A stretch of 64,000 nucleotides of DNA from M3007 sp964646615 (GTDB lineage: Bacteria > Bacteroidota > Bacteroidia > Chitinophagales > Saprospiraceae): assembly GCA_964646615.1 (NCBI GenBank), contig CAZYEV010000006.1:9001-73000 (forward strand). Reading direction: 5' to 3'. Below are positions 33,504 to 41,213 of this stretch, in pieces. Position 1 is the first letter of the stretch, and each line of letters opens with the position of its first letter. Below the pieces are notes generated by a model. It was not told the DNA's origin. It did not search any database and was given only the letters and a program-made list of their open reading frames with translations. The position numbers were made by a program, and so were the translations under genes.

Positions 33504-34985
33504 ATGCAAAACCCGACGCTCCTCATCTTCATTGCGCTGTACCTGTTGGGCACCTTAGCCGTAGGCTGGTGGGCCGCCCGGCGGGTGAAAACGACAGCAG
33601 ACTTTGTGGTGGCGGGCAAAAATTTGCCCATGTTCATTGCGGCTTGCGCGCTGTTTGCCACGTGGTTCGGCTCCGAAACGGTCATGGGTGCCTCGTCAGA
33701 GTTCATCTCACACGGCGTGTCGGGCATCATTGAAGACCCCATGGGCGCTGCGCTGTGTCTGTTTCTGTCGGGCCTGCTCATTGCGCGCCCGTTGTACAAG
33801 CGCAACCTCTACACATTCAGCGACTTCTTTCGGCTGCGCTACAACCGACGCACGGAACTGGTGTCGGCTCTGTTCATGGTGCCGTCGTATTTCAGCTGGA
33901 TTGCCGCACAGCTCATTGCCCTGGCCATCATCTTGCAGGCCGTTTGTGGTCTGGAGAAGGTGTATGGGGTGCTGATATGCACCGCGCTGGTGCTGGCCTA
34001 CACGTATGTGGGCGGCATGTGGTCGGTAACAGTAACGGAATTTGTCCAGACCATAGCCATCATCGTTGGACTGACGTTTCTGGCCGTTAAGCTGGTGCTT
34101 CAGGTAGGTGGCTTTGAGGTGATGCGGGAGGCGGCACCGGCGGATTTTTTCCGGTTTTGGCCGGAGGCGAAGCCCGTGCCCATTCTGCACTGGCTGGCGG
34201 CGTGGATGACCATTGGGTTGGGCAGCATCCCGCAGCAGGACGTGTTTCAGCGCGTGATGGCGGCGCGCACCGAGCGCGCTTCGGTGAATGCCTGCTACAC
34301 GTCCTCAGTTATGTACTTGAGCGTGGCGGCGCTACCGCTCATCATTGCCTACTGCGGGCGCATGCTGTATCCGGAGCTGACGGAGGGCGATGAGGCACAA
34401 ATGATGATCCCGCATTTGGTGCTGCAACACACCGGGCTGTGGACGCAAATTTTGTTCTTTGGCGCGCTGCTGTCGGCCATTTTGAGCACCTGCTCGGGCG
34501 CTATGCTGGCCCCAGCCACCGTCATCGGCGAGAACCTGATAAAACCGCTTTATGGCAGCCTCAACGACGCCCAACTGCTGCGCATTATGCGCATATCGGT
34601 GGTCGGCGTGGCCGTGGTTACGGGCGCCATGGCGCTCATGCGCAACAACATTTATGAGCTGGTGGGCGAGTCGTCGGCTCTCAGCTTAGTTTCGCTTTTC
34701 ACACCCCTGCTGGCCGGGTTGTACTGGAAGCGCTCCACAGCGGCGGGCGCCATGGCCTCCATGATAGCCGGCATTGTGGTGTGGGCTTTGGCCAGCCATT
34801 GGAGCGCTGGCCACGAAACGCTGGTCGAAGGACAGGGAAGCCTTCTGGAACAGATGGCCCAGGTGCCGGCCATGCTTTACGGCTTCGCAGCCAGCCTCCT
34901 GGCAATGGTGGTGGTGTCGCTGCTAACGCCCCACCAACCACAGGAAAATCAGTGGCATAACATTTCTACCGAGGAGACAACATGA
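33504..34985 (+). CDS. Sodium:solute symporter (SSS family), copy 1
   Basis: A 493-residue inner-membrane symporter with 13 or so hydrophobic helices. Family signatures are TTADFVVAGKNLPMFIAACALFATWFG near residue 30, the RYNRRTE region, and the long helix VTEFVQTIAIIVGLTFLAVK. The middle SIPQQDVFQRVMAARTERA matches the SSS signature around helix 6-7. The substrate (sugar, amino acid or organic acid) cannot be fixed; GH53 upstream suggests a sugar, which is inference. The stop overlaps the start of the next gene as ATGA, so translation is coupled. Confidence 0.9.
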   Translation: MQNPTLLIFIALYLLGTLAVGWWAARRVKTTADFVVAGKNLPMFIAACALFATWFGSETVMGASSEFISHGVSGIIEDPMGAALCLFLSGLLIARPLYKRNLYTFSDFFRLRYNRRTELVSALFMVPSYFSWIAAQLIALAIILQAVCGLEKVYGVLICTALVLAYTYVGGMWSVTVTEFVQTIAIIVGLTFLAVKLVLQVGGFEVMREAAPADFFRFWPEAKPVPILHWLAAWMTIGLGSIPQQDVFQRVMAARTERASVNACYTSSVMYLSVAALPLIIAYCGRMLYPELTEGDEAQMMIPHLVLQHTGLWTQILFFGALLSAILSTCSGAMLAPATVIGENLIKPLYGSLNDAQLLRIMRISVVGVAVVTGAMALMRNNIYELVGESSALSLVSLFTPLLAGLYWKRSTAAGAMASMIAGIVVWALASHWSAGHETLVEGQGSLLEQMAQVPAMLYGFAASLLAMVVVSLLTPHQPQENQWHNISTEETT

Positions 34986-35452
34986 CCATACAACAGCGCT
35001 ACATGCTTGGCCTGGAGCTCATCTGGTGGCTCTTGACAGCCGTAGTGGCCTGGGCCGTACTCTGGCCCATTCACAAAGCCATGCACGTGTGGCCTTTCGA
35101 GCGCTGGAACGTGATCTTCATCGTGGCGCTCATCACGCTGGCGCGCTACACCTTCTTGCTGCCGCACACCTTCATCGCCCGGGCGCAGGAGGTGAAAGTG
35201 GCGCTTTTTCTGCTCATGTTCCCGCTCACCTTTGTGCTGGTGGAAGCCGTCAATGGCTTTATGGTCTACATCGAAGAGAACACGTGGGACGGCCTGACAG
35301 GGCACCTCCCGCTGGAGCGCAAACAGGCTGTAGAAGAATATATCTGGGCCGAAATGCTCTTCTTCGGCGTGGGTAGCTTCATCGCAGCGCCAGTGTTCGC
35401 CGTGCGTCTGCTCATCTCCGTGTGGCGCACGCGCAATCGAGGCACGGCTTGA
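34982..35452 (+). CDS. Small four-helix membrane protein, unrecognised, coupled to symporter
   Basis: A 156-residue protein with about four membrane helices (LELIWWLLTAVVAWAVLWPI, WNVIFIVALITLARYTFLL, VALFLLMFPLTFVLVEAV, MLFFGVGSFIAAPVFAVRLL) and an acidic loop HLPLERKQAVEEYIW. I do not recognise the family. The four-base ATGA overlap with the symporter gene implies stoichiometric synthesis, so it could be an accessory subunit; this is inference. It converges with tadA. Confidence 0.78.
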   Translation: MTIQQRYMLGLELIWWLLTAVVAWAVLWPIHKAMHVWPFERWNVIFIVALITLARYTFLLPHTFIARAQEVKVALFLLMFPLTFVLVEAVNGFMVYIEENTWDGLTGHLPLERKQAVEEYIWAEMLFFGVGSFIAAPVFAVRLLISVWRTRNRGTA

Positions 35453-35476
35453 GTGCACGTTCACCAACAGCCGAAT

Positions 35477-35926
35477 TTACGGGCGTTTTGCCCGAAAAAA
35501 TGCCTTCAGCAGCCGCATGGCCTCTTCTTCCAGCACGCCCATCTCCACGCGCGTTTTGGGGTGCAGGAGGTTTTTGCCGCCATAGCGCATAAAGCCGCGC
35601 TTGTCGTCGGAGGCTCCGTACACCAATCGCCCCAACTGTGCCCAGGCCAGCGCACCTGCACACATGACGCATGGTTCCAGCGTTACGTACAGCGTGCATG
35701 TAGGTAAGTACTTACTGCCCAAGTGGTTCGACGCCGCCGTGAGGGCCAGTATCTCGGCATGTGCCGTTACATCGGTCAGCTGCTCCGTCTGGTTGTGCGC
35801 CCGCGCAATGATGCGGCCTTCGCTCACAATAACAGCGCCCACCGGCACCTCGCCGCTTTCGTAAGCGCGCTGCGCTTCGGCCAGCGCTTGCTGCATAAAA
35901 TAGGTGTCGGATTGGACGAAAAGCAT
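35477..35926 (-). CDS. tadA: tRNA adenosine(34) deaminase TadA
   Basis: A 149-residue cytidine/deoxycytidylate deaminase-fold enzyme that converts A34 to inosine in tRNA-Arg(ACG). The zinc site is HAEILAL (His and catalytic Glu) near residue 56 and PCVMCAGAL (two Cys) near residue 86, with VPVGAVIV near the N-terminus as in TadA. The start at 35926 is chosen; an ATG 9 codons upstream gives a slightly longer form. It is divergent from guaB. Confidence 0.92.
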   Translation of the reverse strand: MLFVQSDTYFMQQALAEAQRAYESGEVPVGAVIVSEGRIIARAHNQTEQLTDVTAHAEILALTAASNHLGSKYLPTCTLYVTLEPCVMCAGALAWAQLGRLVYGASDDKRGFMRYGGKNLLHPKTRVEMGVLEEEAMRLLKAFFRAKRP

Positions 35927-36058
35927 CGTACCGCAGGCAATAGGCTGTTGCAAAAAGAGGTGCAGCTAAGGTACAGGTGGGCTCGACGCTGAGGTGCATT
36001 AAAAAAAACTGCACCCCTGCGCAACGCATCAATTCCATAGAAAGAGCGACCTTTGCGC

Positions 36059-37540
36059 ATGGTATTCAAGAATGCTCCTTCCAAGTTTTTGGGTCTGTCC
36101 CTGACGTTCGACGACGTCCTCCTGGTTCCCGCTTACAGCGAAGTGCTACCGCGCGAAGTGGACATTTCCTCCCAGCTGACCCGCAAGATCCGCCTCAATG
36201 TTCCGATAGTGTCTGCCGCCATGGACACGGTTACGGAAAAGCAGATGGCCATTGCCATGGCGCGCCAGGGCGGCATCGGCATCATTCACAAAAACATGAG
36301 CATTGCCGACCAGGCCGAGCAGGTGCGAGCGGTGAAGCGCTCGGAGGCAGGCATGATCCTCGACCCCGTCACGCTGCACCCCGATGCGTCTGTTTCGGAA
36401 GCCCTCCAGCTCATGCGGCGTTACAGCATTGGCGGCATTCCGATTGTGGACGGCGAGGGCCGGCTGGTGGGCATCCTGACCAATCGCGATTTGCGCTTCG
36501 AGAGAGATACCTCGCGGCCAGTGCGCGAGCTGATGACGCGCGACCACCTCGTCACGGCGCCGGTGGGCACCACGCTGGCCGAAGCGCGCGACATTTTGCA
36601 GCAGCATAAAATCGAGAAGCTGCCTGTGGTGGACGAACAATTCCACTTAGTTGGCCTCATCACCTACAAAGACATCATGAAAGGCGAGCACTACCCCAAT
36701 GCCTGCAAGGATAGTCTGGGCCGTCTGGTCGTGGGCGCCGCCGTGGGCGTTACGTCCGACATGCTCAAGCGGGTGGAGGCTTTGGTGCGCGCCGGAGTGG
36801 ATGTCGTAACGGTGGACACCGCACACGGCCATTCGCGCGGCGTGCTCGATGCTGTCAAACGGCTGAAGGATGCCTTTCCCGACCTGGAGGTCATAGCAGG
36901 CAATGTAGCTACAGGCGAGGGTGCTCTGGCGCTGGCCGAGGCTGGCGCCGATGCTGTGAAGGTAGGCGTTGGGCCGGGCAGCATCTGCACCACGCGCGTT
37001 ATTGCGGGCGTAGGTGTGCCGCAGCTATCCGCCATTTATGAAGCTGCCGAAGCCCTCAATGGTTCGGGCGTCCCGGTCATCGGCGATGGCGGCATCCGCT
37101 ACACGGGCGACATCGTGAAAGCCCTGGCCGCCGGAGCCGACACCATCATGGCCGGCTCGCTCTTTGCCGGCGTCGAGGAAGCCCCAGGCGAAACCATCAT
37201 CTACGACGGGCGCAAGTTCAAGACCTATCGCGGCATGGGCAGCCTCGGCGCCATGCAGGAAGGCTCCAAAGACCGCTACTTCCAGGACGTCGAGGACGAC
37301 ATCAAAAAATTGGTGCCTGAAGGCATCGAGGGGCGCGTGCCGTTCAAGGGCACCACCGCTGAGGTAATGACCCAGTACATCGGCGGCCTGCGCGCAGGCA
37401 TGGGCTACTGCGGGGCACGCACCGTCCGCGACTTGCAACAAAAGGCGCAGTTCGTCCAGATAACCGCTGCCGGCGTGGCCGAAAGCCACCCGCACAACGT
37501 AACCATCACCAAAGAGTCGCCCAATTACTCGCGACGCTAA
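36059..37540 (+). CDS. guaB: Inosine-5'-monophosphate dehydrogenase
   Basis: A 493-residue enzyme oxidising IMP to XMP, the committed step of GMP synthesis. The N-terminus LTFDDVLLVPAYSEVLP is canonical. Tandem CBS domains are inserted at about 95-215 (LMRRYSIGGIPIVDGEGRLVGILT; KIEKLPVVDEQFHLVGLIT). The catalytic cysteine is in GPGSICTTRVIAGVG near residue 307, and the flap in KTYRGMGSLGAM. Length is typical. Its TAA and the TAG of oxyR on the other strand share two bases, so the transcripts converge with no gap. Confidence 0.97.
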   Translation: MVFKNAPSKFLGLSLTFDDVLLVPAYSEVLPREVDISSQLTRKIRLNVPIVSAAMDTVTEKQMAIAMARQGGIGIIHKNMSIADQAEQVRAVKRSEAGMILDPVTLHPDASVSEALQLMRRYSIGGIPIVDGEGRLVGILTNRDLRFERDTSRPVRELMTRDHLVTAPVGTTLAEARDILQQHKIEKLPVVDEQFHLVGLITYKDIMKGEHYPNACKDSLGRLVVGAAVGVTSDMLKRVEALVRAGVDVVTVDTAHGHSRGVLDAVKRLKDAFPDLEVIAGNVATGEGALALAEAGADAVKVGVGPGSICTTRVIAGVGVPQLSAIYEAAEALNGSGVPVIGDGGIRYTGDIVKALAAGADTIMAGSLFAGVEEAPGETIIYDGRKFKTYRGMGSLGAMQEGSKDRYFQDVEDDIKKLVPEGIEGRVPFKGTTAEVMTQYIGGLRAGMGYCGARTVRDLQQKAQFVQITAAGVAESHPHNVTITKESPNYSRR

Positions 37541-38475
37541 GACGCCGGGCGTCGCCATTCCAAGGGCGGCTGCGTAGGCTGCCGATGGCGACAGGCTTCG
37601 GGCAAATGAGCGATAATCTCCTGCTGCAGTGCCGCCAGCAGGCGCTCTTTGACCACATGCCGGTGGGTAACTAAGCTGATCTCGCGTACCGGCTCGGGCG
37701 CCGCAAAGCGCTTGACTTTCGCCAGCTGGGCCGGGGTGAGGGTGCTCAGGGCCAGCTCGGGCAGAATGGTTACACCGTGCTGAGCGTCCACTAAGTGCTT
37801 GAGCGTCTCCAGACTGCCCGCCTGGTATTCCACGGCAGGATGCTGCCTTTCGCGCAGTTCGCACAACTGCAAAATCTGCGAGCGAAAGCAGTGCCCTTCC
37901 TCGAGCAACCACAACTCGTTGACGTCCAGGTCTTCCGGCAGCAGATACTCCTTGGAAAAGTCGTGGCTGGAATACACCGCAAAAGCCTCGTAAAACAGTA
38001 CACGCTCCGTCAGCATCGGGTCTTTGAGCGGCGTGGCCAGCACTGCTGCGTCCAGCAGGCCTTTGTGCAAACTTTCTACCAAAGCCTCCGTAATCCGCTC
38101 CGTAACCTTCAAGTGAATGGAAGGGTATTTCGCCACAAATGCCGGCAAAAAAAGCGGCATTAAATACGGCGAAAGCGTCGGAATGACGCCAATGCGCAGC
38201 TCGCCCGTCAGGCTGTGCTCTTCCTCGTGCGCCATCTCGCGCAGGCGCTCCACCTCGCGCAAAATGACACGCACCTGAGGCAGCAAACGCTCGCCCGCAT
38301 CCGTCGGCACAATGGGCTGCCGGCTGCGGTCGAAGAACTTAACTCCCAGTTCTTCTTCAATCTTTTGCACCATGGCGCTCAGCGTCGGCTGCGTAACAAA
38401 ACACTCCGCCGCAGCCTTACCAAAGTGCCGGTGTGCATCCAATGCGGCTAAATATTCTAACTGTTGCAGGTTCAT
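37537..38475 (-). CDS. oxyR: OxyR-type LysR regulator (hydrogen-peroxide sensor)
   Basis: A 312-residue LysR-family regulator. The winged helix is at about 1-60 (MNLQQLEYLAALDAHRHFGKA, TQPTLSAMVQKIEEELGV). The effector domain contains LLEEGHCFRSQILQLCELRE, where two cysteines are separated by eight residues, the same spacing as the redox pair Cys199/Cys208 of E. coli OxyR and in the same GHC context. This supports a disulfide-switched peroxide sensor. It is divergent from katG, its likely target. The start at 38475 gives the standard LysR N-terminus; a longer frame would run through the repeat DNA. Confidence 0.93.
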   Translation of the reverse strand: MNLQQLEYLAALDAHRHFGKAAAECFVTQPTLSAMVQKIEEELGVKFFDRSRQPIVPTDAGERLLPQVRVILREVERLREMAHEEEHSLTGELRIGVIPTLSPYLMPLFLPAFVAKYPSIHLKVTERITEALVESLHKGLLDAAVLATPLKDPMLTERVLFYEAFAVYSSHDFSKEYLLPEDLDVNELWLLEEGHCFRSQILQLCELRERQHPAVEYQAGSLETLKHLVDAQHGVTILPELALSTLTPAQLAKVKRFAAPEPVREISLVTHRHVVKERLLAALQQEIIAHLPEACRHRQPTQPPLEWRRPAS

Positions 38476-38477
38476 CC

Positions 38478-38524
38478 GTAGCGGCCAAACTTGTTTGGCC
38501 CAGTAACGACCAAACTTGTTTGGT
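38478..38524 (+). repeat. Pair of 22-bp palindromic repeats, 25-bp period (locus 2, oxyR side)
   Basis: Units start at 38478 (GTAGC prefix) and 38503 (GTAAC prefix). The inner CCAAACTTGTTTGG is exact in both, at 38485-38498 and 38510-38523. The pair lies in the oxyR leader, its near edge 3 bp from the oxyR ATG. Confidence 0.9.
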
Positions 38525-38567
38525 CGTTCAAGCCCAGATAGGAATGTATTACAGCCCAAAGACACCC

Positions 38568-38614
38568 GCCAAACAAGTTTGGCGGCTACAATGCCAAACA
38601 AGTTTGGCGGTTAC
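38568..38614 (-). repeat. Pair of 22-bp palindromic repeats, 25-bp period (locus 3, katG side)
   Basis: Same family in opposite orientation: exact CCAAACAAGTTTGG at 38569-38582 and 38594-38607, prefixes GTAAC and GTAGC on the minus strand. With the pair at 38478-38524 it forms a large inverted repeat of about 47-nt arms around a 43-nt centre. Confidence 0.9.
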
Positions 38615-38665
38615 GGGGCTGGCAAAGTTATTGACAGAGTCTATTGCCCGATAAAAAATATCGGT

Positions 38666-38696
38666 TTTGTTTATGGTTTGGGCAGGCGTAGTTTTG
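38666..38696 (+). promoter_or_regulatory. Promoter of katG
   Basis: TTTG (38666-38669), 19-bp spacer, TAGTTTTG (38689-38696), matching both halves of the Bacteroidota consensus exactly. The katG ATG is 72 bp downstream. Confidence 0.75.
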
Positions 38697-38768
38697 TGCC
38701 GCCCTTCAAGGCCTCGTGCTACGAGGGCGCCCAACACGTCATCGTTCATCCAATAAACATCGAGAATT

Positions 38769-40964
38769 ATGGAAGGTAATCCGGTTAAAAACGGCAAATG
38801 CCCCTTTTCGCATCCGACCAGCGCTGTGGGCACGCACAACCAGGACTGGTGGCCCAATCGGCTGAAGTTGAACATTTTGCGTCAAAATTCTTCGCGCTCC
38901 AACCCGCTAAGCCCGGGCTTCAACTATCGCAAGGCATTTAAAAAATTAGACTACGAAGCCCTCAAGCGCGACCTGCACGCCCTCATGACAGACTCACAAG
39001 AGTGGTGGCCGGCAGACTTTGGCCACTACGGCGGTTTCTTTATCCGCATGGCCTGGCATAGCGCCGGCACGTATCGCATGGGCGACGGTCGCGGTGGTGC
39101 GGGCGGCGGCTACCAGCGCTTTGCCCCGCTCAACAGCTGGCCCGATAACGCTAACTTAGACAAGGCGCGCCGCCTGCTGTGGCCCATCAAACAGAAGTAC
39201 GGCGACAGTATTTCCTGGGCCGACCTGATGATCTTGGCCGGCAACGTGGCGCTAGAGTCCATGGGCTTCAAAACCTTCGGCTTCGGCGGCGGCCGCGAAG
39301 ATGCCTGGGAACCCGATGAAAGCATCTACTGGGGCTCCGAAACGAAATGGCTGGCCGACGACCGCCGCTATTCCGGCGAGCGCCAGCTGCAAAACCCGTT
39401 AGCCGCCGTGCAAATGGGCCTTATTTACGTCAACCCAGAAGGCCCGGGCGGAAACCCTGACCCGGTGGCTGCGGCCAAAGACATCCGTGAAACCTTCGGA
39501 CGTATGGGCATGAACGACGAAGAAACCGTGGCCCTCATCGCCGGCGGCCACTCCTTCGGTAAAGCCCACGGCATGGGCGACCCCTCGCTCTTAGGCCCCG
39601 AACCCGAGGCTGCCCCTATCGAAGAAATGGGCTTCGGCTGGAAAAGCCGCTACAAATCGGGCAAAGGCCCCGACACGCTCACCGGCGGCCCTGAAGTAAC
39701 CTGGACGCGCACGCCAACGAAATGGAGCCACGACTTCTTCAAGCACCTCTTCGAATACGAGTGGGAACTGACCAAAAGCCCTGCAGGCGCCTATCAGTGG
39801 GTAGCCAAAAATGCTGAACCGGTCGTGCCGGATGCTTTCGACCCGAATAAAAAGCATCTGCCCACCATGCTGACCACCGACCTGTCGCTGCGCTTCGATC
39901 CCATCTACGAAAAAATCTCGCGACATTTTTACGAAAACCCTGACGCCTTCGCCGACGCCTTCGCTCGCGCCTGGTTCAAACTGACCCACCGCGACATGGG
40001 GCCAAAAGCCCGCTACCTCGGCCCGGAAGTGCCCGCCGAAGACCTCATCTGGCAAGACCCGCTGCCCAAAGTGGATCACCCGCTGGTGAATGCCAACGAC
40101 ATCGCCGAACTCAAAAAGCGCATCCTCGCCTCTGGCCTCACTATCTCTGAACTGGCCCTGACGGCCTGGGCATCGGCTTCTACCTACCGCGACTCCGACA
40201 AACGCGGCGGCGCCAATGGCGCGCGCATCCGCTTAGAGCCGCAACGCAACTGGGAGGCCAACAATCCGAAGCAGCTGGCCAAAGTGCTCTCGGTGCTCGA
40301 GCAAATTCAGGCAGAGTTCAATGCCACCCAAAAAGACGGCAAAAAAATCTCCTTAGCCGACCTCATCGTGCTGGGAGGCTGTGCCGCTGTGGAGCAAGCC
40401 GCCAAAAATGCCGGCTTCAACATAGAAGTGCCCTTCACGCCGGGCCGCACTGACGCCTCGCAGGAGCAGACGGACGTACACGCCTTTGCTTATCTGGAGC
40501 CTTTTGCCGACGGCTTCCGCAACTACCTGAAGGAGCCTTCCGACGTCCCCTCAGAGCACTTCTTGGTGGACAAAGCCCAACTCCTGGCGCTCACCGTGCC
40601 CGAAATGACCGTCCTCGTCGGCGGCATGCGCGCGCTGGGCGCCAACTACGACGGCTCCGACTACGGCATCCTCACGCACCGACCCGGCGCCCTGACCAAC
40701 GACTTCTTTGTCAACCTCTTAGACATGAGCACCGCCTGGGCGCCCGCCGACGAAACGAAGGAAACCTTCGTGGGCCGCGACCGCAAAACCGGACAGCCCA
40801 AATGGCGTGCCACCCGCGCTGACCTCATCTTCGGCGCCAACTCCGAACTGCGCGCCGTGGCCGAAGTCTATGCCAGCAACGGCAACGAGGAAAAATTCGT
40901 CCGCGACTTTGCCGCCGCCTGGGCTAAAGTGATGAACCTCGACCGCTTCGACCTCTTAGACTGA
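38769..40964 (+). CDS. katG: Catalase-peroxidase KatG
   Basis: A 731-residue haem enzyme with catalase and peroxidase activity, of standard KatG length with the duplicated peroxidase halves. The distal site is FFIRMAWHSAGTYR near residue 93 (Arg, Trp, His). The tyrosine of the Met-Tyr-Trp adduct is in GLIYVNPEGPGG near residue 218. The proximal haem ligand is in IAGGHSFGKAHG near residue 262. No signal peptide is present, so it is cytoplasmic. A well-formed promoter precedes it and a terminator follows. The divergent oxyR is its likely regulator. Confidence 0.97.
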   Translation: MEGNPVKNGKCPFSHPTSAVGTHNQDWWPNRLKLNILRQNSSRSNPLSPGFNYRKAFKKLDYEALKRDLHALMTDSQEWWPADFGHYGGFFIRMAWHSAGTYRMGDGRGGAGGGYQRFAPLNSWPDNANLDKARRLLWPIKQKYGDSISWADLMILAGNVALESMGFKTFGFGGGREDAWEPDESIYWGSETKWLADDRRYSGERQLQNPLAAVQMGLIYVNPEGPGGNPDPVAAAKDIRETFGRMGMNDEETVALIAGGHSFGKAHGMGDPSLLGPEPEAAPIEEMGFGWKSRYKSGKGPDTLTGGPEVTWTRTPTKWSHDFFKHLFEYEWELTKSPAGAYQWVAKNAEPVVPDAFDPNKKHLPTMLTTDLSLRFDPIYEKISRHFYENPDAFADAFARAWFKLTHRDMGPKARYLGPEVPAEDLIWQDPLPKVDHPLVNANDIAELKKRILASGLTISELALTAWASASTYRDSDKRGGANGARIRLEPQRNWEANNPKQLAKVLSVLEQIQAEFNATQKDGKKISLADLIVLGGCAAVEQAAKNAGFNIEVPFTPGRTDASQEQTDVHAFAYLEPFADGFRNYLKEPSDVPSEHFLVDKAQLLALTVPEMTVLVGGMRALGANYDGSDYGILTHRPGALTNDFFVNLLDMSTAWAPADETKETFVGRDRKTGQPKWRATRADLIFGANSELRAVAEVYASNGNEEKFVRDFAAAWAKVMNLDRFDLLD

Positions 40965-41044
40965 CTACGCCAGCGCGGCCTTTAGCCGCCTGCCAATACC
41001 CACGACACAAGAGGTTCTCGACGACATACGGGAATTTTTTCAAA

Positions 41045-41082
41045 CCGGGCCTGCCTGACAGAAGGCGGGCCTTCGGTTTTTT
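41045..41082 (+). terminator. Terminator of katG
   Basis: Stem GGCCTGCC (41048-41055)/GGCGGGCC (41064-41071) with one G-T pair, extended by flanking CCG/CGG, then six T residues at 41077-41082. Confidence 0.65.
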
Positions 41083-41090
41083 ATACTGCT

Positions 41091-41129
41091 CCCGGGGCGA
41101 CACCTCCTTGGCGGAGATGTCGCCCCGGG
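41091..41129. repeat. 39-bp near-perfect palindrome related to the hairpin element
   Basis: Arms of 17 bp (41091-41107 and 41113-41129) with one mismatch around a 5-nt loop. The inner part GGCGACACCTCC resembles the GCGACACC block of the elements near 19.7 and 44.9 kb. There is no T-run next to it. Confidence 0.8.
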
Positions 41130-41213
41130 CTTTCCGCCAAACCCCTGATGATCTCTAACGGCAAATTTTGGCTAACTCGGCATCGGATGCCTGATTTGCC
41201 ATAATTTTGTTGC

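Noticed and set aside
35993..36015. GGTGCA...TGCACC inverted repeat upstream of guaB as a purine riboswitch or operator
   Set aside because: Six-base arms around an A-run are too little; no riboswitch core is visible.
38476..38601. N-terminal extension of OxyR through the repeat DNA
   Set aside because: The extra residues come from the palindromic repeats; the LysR fold starts exactly at MNLQQLEYLAAL.
38478..38614. CRISPR array
   Set aside because: The repeats are 22 bp with only 3-bp gaps, in two opposite orientations, and no cas genes are present.
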